DNA of 9,994 bases. Source: DUOD01 sp050945235 (GTDB lineage Bacteria > Bacillota > Clostridia > DUOD01). Position 1 is the stretch's first letter; each line of letters starts with the position of its first letter. Below are positions 5,795 to 9,994 of the stretch, one piece after another. The notes below the pieces were generated by a model. That model ran no database searches. It was not told the origin of the DNA and saw only the letters and a list, made by a program, of their open reading frames with translations. The stretch covers positions 1 through 9,994 of the forward strand of contig JBMNSO010000060.1 in NCBI GenBank assembly GCA_050945235.1, given 5' to 3'. A program made the position numbers and the translations under genes.

Positions 5795-6046
5795 TTATTT
5801 ATCGGCTTTATCATTATTACTGGAGTTAAAAGTAACCAGCTTTGAGGGAGTAATGGTTGATATCGCGTGTTTATAAATTAACATTTGCTTTCCTTCATTA
5901 TCAAGTATAACGGTGAAATTATCGAATCCCTTAACTATACCCTTTAACTGAAAACCATTGGTAAGGTGAATAGTTACTGGTATACGTTCTTTTCGAACCT
6001 GGTTTAAAAAAACATCTTGGAGAATAATTGTAACTTTGTTATTCAT
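5795..6046 (-). CDS. hfq: Hfq, Sm-like RNA chaperone
   Basis: An 83-residue Hfq that forms a hexameric ring binding small RNAs and A- or U-rich RNA. The Sm1 part is LQDVFLNQVRKERIPVTIHL through GFDNFTVIL, and the Sm2 motif is YKHAIST. The proximal-face Lys/His and the usual LNQ-R-K segment are present. The C-terminal tail is short and polar (SSNNDKADK), as in most Firmicutes. The start is the second ATG (6044-6046), preceded by AGGGTGG at proper distance; the ATG six codons earlier has no ribosome site. It lies 69 bases after miaA. A TATAAT on the minus strand at about 6095-6100, with a poor -35 inside the end of miaA, might add a local promoter. Confidence 0.96.
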   Translation of the reverse strand: MNNKVTIILQDVFLNQVRKERIPVTIHLTNGFQLKGIVKGFDNFTVILDNEGKQMLIYKHAISTITPSKLVTFNSSNNDKADK

Positions 6047-6115
6047 GGTAAAACCACCCTTCATTTTATATAAATATTCTATAATTTAAAGTTATTTAAA
6101 TTATATACTATAACC

Positions 6116-7063
6116 CTAGTTAATTAAAGGAAGAATTTTATTAATATGTTTTATCATCAAATTTACTATATCTTCATCCTCTGTAATATTCGTAATATCT
6201 ATCCAAAATATACGTTTGTCCTTCTTAAACCATGTAAGCTGCCTCTTTGCGTAGCGCCTGGTATTTCTTTTTATGGCATCCACTGCTTCGGCCAGAGTGA
6301 ACTTATTATCCAGATAATTGAGTAATTCCTTATAACCTAGGCCCTGCATCGACTGGTTATCTCTATTACAGCCTAGTGATTTAAGGTATTTTACTTCTTC
6401 CAATAAACCCTGTTCCATCATAATGTCTACCCTTTTGTTAATCCTGTCGTATAACATTTGTCGATCCATAGTTAAACCAATCTGCGCCAGATTATAGGGA
6501 ACCTTCGAATGCTTAGAAAGCTGCTGGTAATATGTAATGGGTTTTCCCGTAAAATGATAAACCTCTAAGGCCCTGATTATCCTTTTTAGGTCGTTATGGT
6601 GTATTTTATCTGCTGCCATTGGATCGATATTTCTTAGTTCGTTGTGCAAGGACATAACCCCTTCCTGTGATGCCCTTTCCCTCATGCGTTTCCTGAATTT
6701 TTCGTTAGAAATTATCGGAGTAAAATTCATGGTATGAGTCAGTGAATTTACATATAAACCTGTCCCCCCCACTATTATAGGCAGTTTTCCTTTGGTGACT
6801 ATGGTATTTATATATTCCCTCGCCAGCTTATTAAACAATGCAACGCTAAAGGGTTGGGTTGGGTATATCTCATCTATTAGGTAGTGTTTTATGCCGTCCT
6901 GCTCCTTTGTTGTAGGCTTAGCTGATCCTATATCCATATATTTATATACCTGCATGGAATCCGCCGATATTATTTCTCCATCTATCCTATGGGCTAGCTT
7001 TATGCTTAATTTGGTCTTGCCAACGGCGGTAGGCCCTACTATTACTATAAGAGGCTTTTCCAT
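6116..7063 (-). CDS. miaA: MiaA, tRNA dimethylallyltransferase
   Basis: A complete 315-residue MiaA. It transfers the dimethylallyl group from DMAPP to N6 of A37 in tRNAs reading UNN codons. Motifs: P-loop GPTAVGKT (10-17), SADSMQVYKYMDIGSAKPT (33-51) with the catalytic Asp35, GGTGLYV (99-105), NDLKRIIRALEVY (157-169), QGLGYKE (240-246) and the C-terminal TRRYAKRQLTWF. The start is ATG with AGGAGGTGA (7071-7079), a full complement to the 16S tail, so translation should be strong. It lies 20 bases after mutL; together with hfq this repeats the mutL-miaA-hfq order known also from Escherichia coli. Confidence 0.97.
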   Translation of the reverse strand: MEKPLIVIVGPTAVGKTKLSIKLAHRIDGEIISADSMQVYKYMDIGSAKPTTKEQDGIKHYLIDEIYPTQPFSVALFNKLAREYINTIVTKGKLPIIVGGTGLYVNSLTHTMNFTPIISNEKFRKRMRERASQEGVMSLHNELRNIDPMAADKIHHNDLKRIIRALEVYHFTGKPITYYQQLSKHSKVPYNLAQIGLTMDRQMLYDRINKRVDIMMEQGLLEEVKYLKSLGCNRDNQSMQGLGYKELLNYLDNKFTLAEAVDAIKRNTRRYAKRQLTWFKKDKRIFWIDITNITEDEDIVNLMIKHINKILPLIN

Positions 7064-7083
7064 TCACCCTTCACCTCCTGAGA

Positions 7084-8883
7084 TCATAGTACCCGCTTAA
7101 AGAGTTTTTCAAGATGGTATTTTTTTATAGTAATTACTATAGGGCGTCCATGGGGGCATGAATTAGGTATCTGCGCCTTTGTAATTTGCTGAAGTAGGGC
7201 TAGGATCTCAGGGGTTTTCAGTTTCATATTTGCCTTGATGGCACTTTTACAAGCCATCGTAATGATGGTACTTTCCTTCAAACATGGCGCCTTATTTTTA
7301 TCCGGCAATTTTCTTTTGTCCAGGGCCAGTATCTCTTTAACCATAGCATCCACAGCTGCAGGCTGGTGGAATATAACCGGAACCGCCCGGATAGCATAAC
7401 ACATATCCCCAAAGGATTCAATTAGATAACCCAATTTATTTAATGTTTCTTTGTTTGCCTCAATTATTTCCTTTTCATAGGCATTAACCTCTATAATCAT
7501 TGGCGTTAACAGGTATTGCACTTCAACACTGTGGTTATAGTACATTTCCATATATTTCTCGTAGAGAATTCTTTCATGGGCGGCGTGCTGATCTATTAAA
7601 TATATCATGTTATCCTTCTCAACTAAAATATATGTAGAGAAAACCTGTCCAATAATCCTATAATCCAATGTATGATCGTCAATTATATTATTATCATTAT
7701 TTTGTTGTTTAATACCCTCAATTGAGGAGTTTTTTGGAAAACTTTCGGTGGAGATATCGGGTATGGCAAGGGTATCGTCGTCCATGGTTTCCAATACACT
7801 ATTGTATATCCTATCCCCATCCCTCCTATTATCCTCCTCTACCGATAGGGTTTTTTCACTTTGGTTTTCATATTCCTGAAATGTTTTTATTGTATGATTT
7901 TTTGCCAGTATGTCTTTAACCCCGAAGCATACAGCATTATAGACTTCCTCTTCCTCCTTGAATTTTATCATTAATTTTGATGGATGAACATTGACGTCGA
8001 TTTTGTGGGGATCTAGCATAATGTTCAGTATAGCCACCGGGAATTTGTTCTTCATTATCAATGCTTTATATCCTTCCTCCAATGCATTGGAAAGGATGCT
8101 GTGCTTTATATATCTACCATTAATAAAAAAGGTTTGATAACTTCTATTATGTTTTGAAGCAGATGGCCTGCCAATATACCCGGATATTTTAACATCTCTC
8201 ATTTTATAATCAATCTTTAAAAGATGCTTGGAAAATTCTCTGCCATATACTATATATGCTGCATCCTTTAAAGAGCCGTTGCCGGTAGTAGATAAAATTA
8301 GTTTGCCATTGTTGTAGTACTTGAAAGCAATGTTTGTATTGCCCAGTATAAAACGGGTGATTAGATCTGTTATTAAACTGGACTCAACTCCGCTGCTTTT
8401 CAAAAACTTTAGCCTTGCCGGTACATTATAGAAGAGGTTTTTTACTACCATAGTAGTTCCATTATTACAACCGACTTGCTGTTTTTCGATGGTTTTACCG
8501 CCATGGTTTTCAATATAAGTGCCTGTCACTTCATTATGTTTTTTAGTCTGCAGCTCAACCATAGCCACCGAGCAAATGCTGGCAAGGGCCTCTCCCCGGA
8601 AACCTAGGCTGTTAATCCTTGATATATCATCAATAGTCTGAATTTTACTTGTGGCATGACGTTCAAAGGCTAATTGGGCATCTTCTTCATTCATACCCAT
8701 TCCATCATCGCTGACCCTTATATAATCCTTGCCACCGTTTTTTATTTCAATGGTTATGTTACTGCTCCCTGCATCTATGGAGTTTTCCACAAGCTCCTTG
8801 ACAACCGATACCGGCCCATCGATCACTTCGCCGGCTGCTATTCTGTTTGCGGTGCTTTGGTCTAGTATTTTTATATTTGACAT
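7084..8883 (-). CDS. mutL: MutL, mismatch repair endonuclease
   Basis: A 599-residue MutL. The N-terminal GHKL ATPase domain (1-330) has KELVENSIDAG with Glu30 and Asn34, DDGMGM, and LGFRGEALASI. A polar linker at about 330-400 precedes the C-terminal dimerisation and nuclease domain with DQHAAHERILYE (431-442), ACKSA (544-548) and CPHGRP (576-581), the metal-site motifs of nicking MutL proteins. This fits an organism without MutH. QYLLTP (456-461) matches the QxLLxP sliding-clamp motif. The start is the ATG at 8881-8883, one base after the mutS stop, with GAGG five bases upstream; this gives the family start MSNIKILDQSTANRIAAGE. An ATG 12 codons earlier lies inside mutS and has no ribosome site. 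Confidence 0.97.
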   Translation of the reverse strand: MSNIKILDQSTANRIAAGEVIDGPVSVVKELVENSIDAGSSNITIEIKNGGKDYIRVSDDGMGMNEEDAQLAFERHATSKIQTIDDISRINSLGFRGEALASICSVAMVELQTKKHNEVTGTYIENHGGKTIEKQQVGCNNGTTMVVKNLFYNVPARLKFLKSSGVESSLITDLITRFILGNTNIAFKYYNNGKLILSTTGNGSLKDAAYIVYGREFSKHLLKIDYKMRDVKISGYIGRPSASKHNRSYQTFFINGRYIKHSILSNALEEGYKALIMKNKFPVAILNIMLDPHKIDVNVHPSKLMIKFKEEEEVYNAVCFGVKDILAKNHTIKTFQEYENQSEKTLSVEEDNRRDGDRIYNSVLETMDDDTLAIPDISTESFPKNSSIEGIKQQNNDNNIIDDHTLDYRIIGQVFSTYILVEKDNMIYLIDQHAAHERILYEKYMEMYYNHSVEVQYLLTPMIIEVNAYEKEIIEANKETLNKLGYLIESFGDMCYAIRAVPVIFHQPAAVDAMVKEILALDKRKLPDKNKAPCLKESTIITMACKSAIKANMKLKTPEILALLQQITKAQIPNSCPHGRPIVITIKKYHLEKLFKRVL

Positions 8884-8884
8884 A

Positions 8885-9994
8885 TTATCCTCTACTAATA
8901 AAAGTTTTCGCCTTTTCATGTAGTTCTGACAAAATATTTAAGGCTTGTATAGGCGTTGTGTTTAATATATCTATTACCTTTAATTGTTCAATTATATCAT
9001 TACAGGCCAATTGAAACAAGCTCATTTGGTTATAGGGTTCTTCAGCTGTATCTGATGGCTTCGTATCTGGCTGGAGTTTTGGGCTGTCCATAATACTGTT
9101 GGTTATGGTACACCCCTCATTATAGGAAGCCTCAATCTGTGCCAAGATTGCCTTTGCCCTTTCGATGACATCATCGGGCAGCCCGGCCAGTTTTGCTACA
9201 TGTATGCCAAAACTCTTATCACTGCCTCCCTGTTTTATTTTCCTTAAAAAGATTATGTTATCGTTATATTCCCTGACGGATACATGATAATTTTTTACCC
9301 CTGGCATTTTACCTTCCAGACCGGTCAGTTCATGGTAATGGGTAGCAAACAACGTTTTTGCTCCAATTTCTTTTTTCTTGCACATATATTCCGCCACAGA
9401 CCACGCTATGCTGAGTCCGTCAAAGGTGCTTGTTCCCCTTCCTATCTCGTCCATTATTATCAGGCTATTATTTGTGGCATTATTTAAAATATTGGCTACT
9501 TCGGACATTTCCACCATGAAGGTACTTTGTCCGGAAGATAGGTCATCGGAGGCACCCACCCGGGTGAAGATTCTGTCGACAACCGATATATTGGCATGGG
9601 AAGCCGGTACAAAGCTTCCTATCTGTGCCATTAATGTTATAAGGGCAACTTGGCGCATATAGGTACTTTTACCCGCCATATTAGGCCCGGTTATTATTAT
9701 GAGCCTGTTATCCCTGTCCAAAGTTGTATCATTAGGTACAAAGGCGCTACTCCCTATGGCCTTTTCCACCACGGGATGTCTGCCATCTTTAATATATATA
9801 TTGCCTTGGTCATTTATTTCCGGCATAACGTAGTCATTTTCCAAGGCTACGCAGGCCAATGAGAACAGGCTGTCAATCTTGGCTATGATGCCAGCCGTTT
9901 TCTGGATTCTATCTATATGGCCGGATATAGTGTCCCTGATATCCAAGAAAATGGCATATTCCAGTTCAATAGCCTTTTGGTCGGCATTGAGGAT
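8885..9994 (-). CDS. mutS: MutS, mismatch recognition ATPase (C-terminal part; 5' end outside window)
   Basis: The C-terminal 369 residues of MutS; the frame is open to the window edge, so the mismatch-binding, connector and most of the lever domains lie beyond 9994. Visible: the end of the lever/clamp region, then the ABC-type ATPase with Walker A GPNMAGKST, signature region SSGQSTFMVEMSE, Walker B LIIMDEIGRGTSTFDG and the His of ATHYHEL. A helix-turn-helix dimerisation segment follows (SFGIHVAKLAGLP). The tail carries QMSLF (9014-9028), the sliding-clamp binding motif, before the terminal helical part. The family is normally about 860 residues, so a little over half is missing. Translation passes to mutL over one base. 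Confidence 0.97.
   Translation of the reverse strand: MLNADQKAIELEYAIFLDIRDTISGHIDRIQKTAGIIAKIDSLFSLACVALENDYVMPEINDQGNIYIKDGRHPVVEKAIGSSAFVPNDTTLDRDNRLIIITGPNMAGKSTYMRQVALITLMAQIGSFVPASHANISVVDRIFTRVGASDDLSSGQSTFMVEMSEVANILNNATNNSLIIMDEIGRGTSTFDGLSIAWSVAEYMCKKKEIGAKTLFATHYHELTGLEGKMPGVKNYHVSVREYNDNIIFLRKIKQGGSDKSFGIHVAKLAGLPDDVIERAKAILAQIEASYNEGCTITNSIMDSPKLQPDTKPSDTAEEPYNQMSLFQLACNDIIEQLKVIDILNTTPIQALNILSELHEKAKTFISRG

Noticed and set aside
5986..5998. GTTC and GAAC inverted arms inside hfq, resembling a LexA box
   Set aside because: The order is reversed (GTTC before GAAC), the spacer is five bases, and it lies within coding sequence, so it is not the GAAC-N4-GTTC operator.
6047..6064. 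Longer Hfq start adding six residues
   Set aside because: The extra codons (KGGFT) are the ribosome-binding sequence read as protein; no ribosome site precedes the first ATG.
8884..8919. Longer MutL start 12 codons upstream
   Set aside because: It lies inside mutS with no ribosome site and adds a non-family N-terminus; the ATG at 8881-8883 gives the conserved MutL start.
1..9994. Mobile elements, CRISPR arrays, tRNA or rRNA genes, riboswitches
   Set aside because: No spaced direct repeats, terminal inverted repeats with transposase, cloverleaf or conserved riboswitch leader was seen; all gaps are short.

Overview
The window comes from a low-GC, endospore-forming Firmicute, most likely a Clostridia-type anaerobe. 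This rests on three things: the codon bias and strong AGGAGG ribosome sites, the spoVK-type AAA+ gene, and a gene order (mutS-mutL-miaA-hfq ... spoVK-GTPase-PLP enzyme ... lexA/LysM gene) that follows, from memory, the order in Bacillus subtilis. Species cannot be named from the sequence. Coding density is high and no gap exceeds 210 bases. I see no rRNA, tRNA, CRISPR array, insertion sequence or prophage remnant.

Right half, minus strand (9994 to about 5717): the C-terminal part of mutS (cut by the window edge), then mutL, miaA and hfq with short spacers. mutL starts one base after the mutS stop, and miaA starts 20 bases after mutL behind a full AGGAGGTGA ribosome site. The run ends at a strong intrinsic terminator behind hfq. 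These are DNA mismatch repair (MutS, MutL), tRNA A37 prenylation (MiaA) and the Sm-like RNA chaperone (Hfq).

Middle, minus strand (5669 to 2043): a tight second cluster. It holds a SpoVK/CbxX AAA+ ATPase, a small unusual GTPase (TTG start), a short UbiA-like membrane protein with two Asp-rich motifs (TTG start, overlapping the GTPase), a 53-codon ORF with a CPIC knuckle that shares ATGA with the membrane-protein stop, and a PLP enzyme of the methionine gamma-lyase/'aluminium resistance' (YnbB) family. B. subtilis has HflX between SpoVK and YnbB; here that place is taken by the small GTPase, the UbiA-like protein and the microprotein. This is the least explained part of the window.

Left end: an SOS locus. 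lexA (plus) and a yneA-like LysM membrane protein gene (minus) are divergent around a 161-base control region with three LexA boxes and two well-formed sigma-A promoters. One box fills the 17-base spacer of a perfect-consensus promoter for the LysM gene. Left of it, converging on the LysM gene, is the 3' part of a XerS-like tyrosine recombinase with a complete catalytic set. LexA would hold the divergent division inhibitor off until DNA damage.
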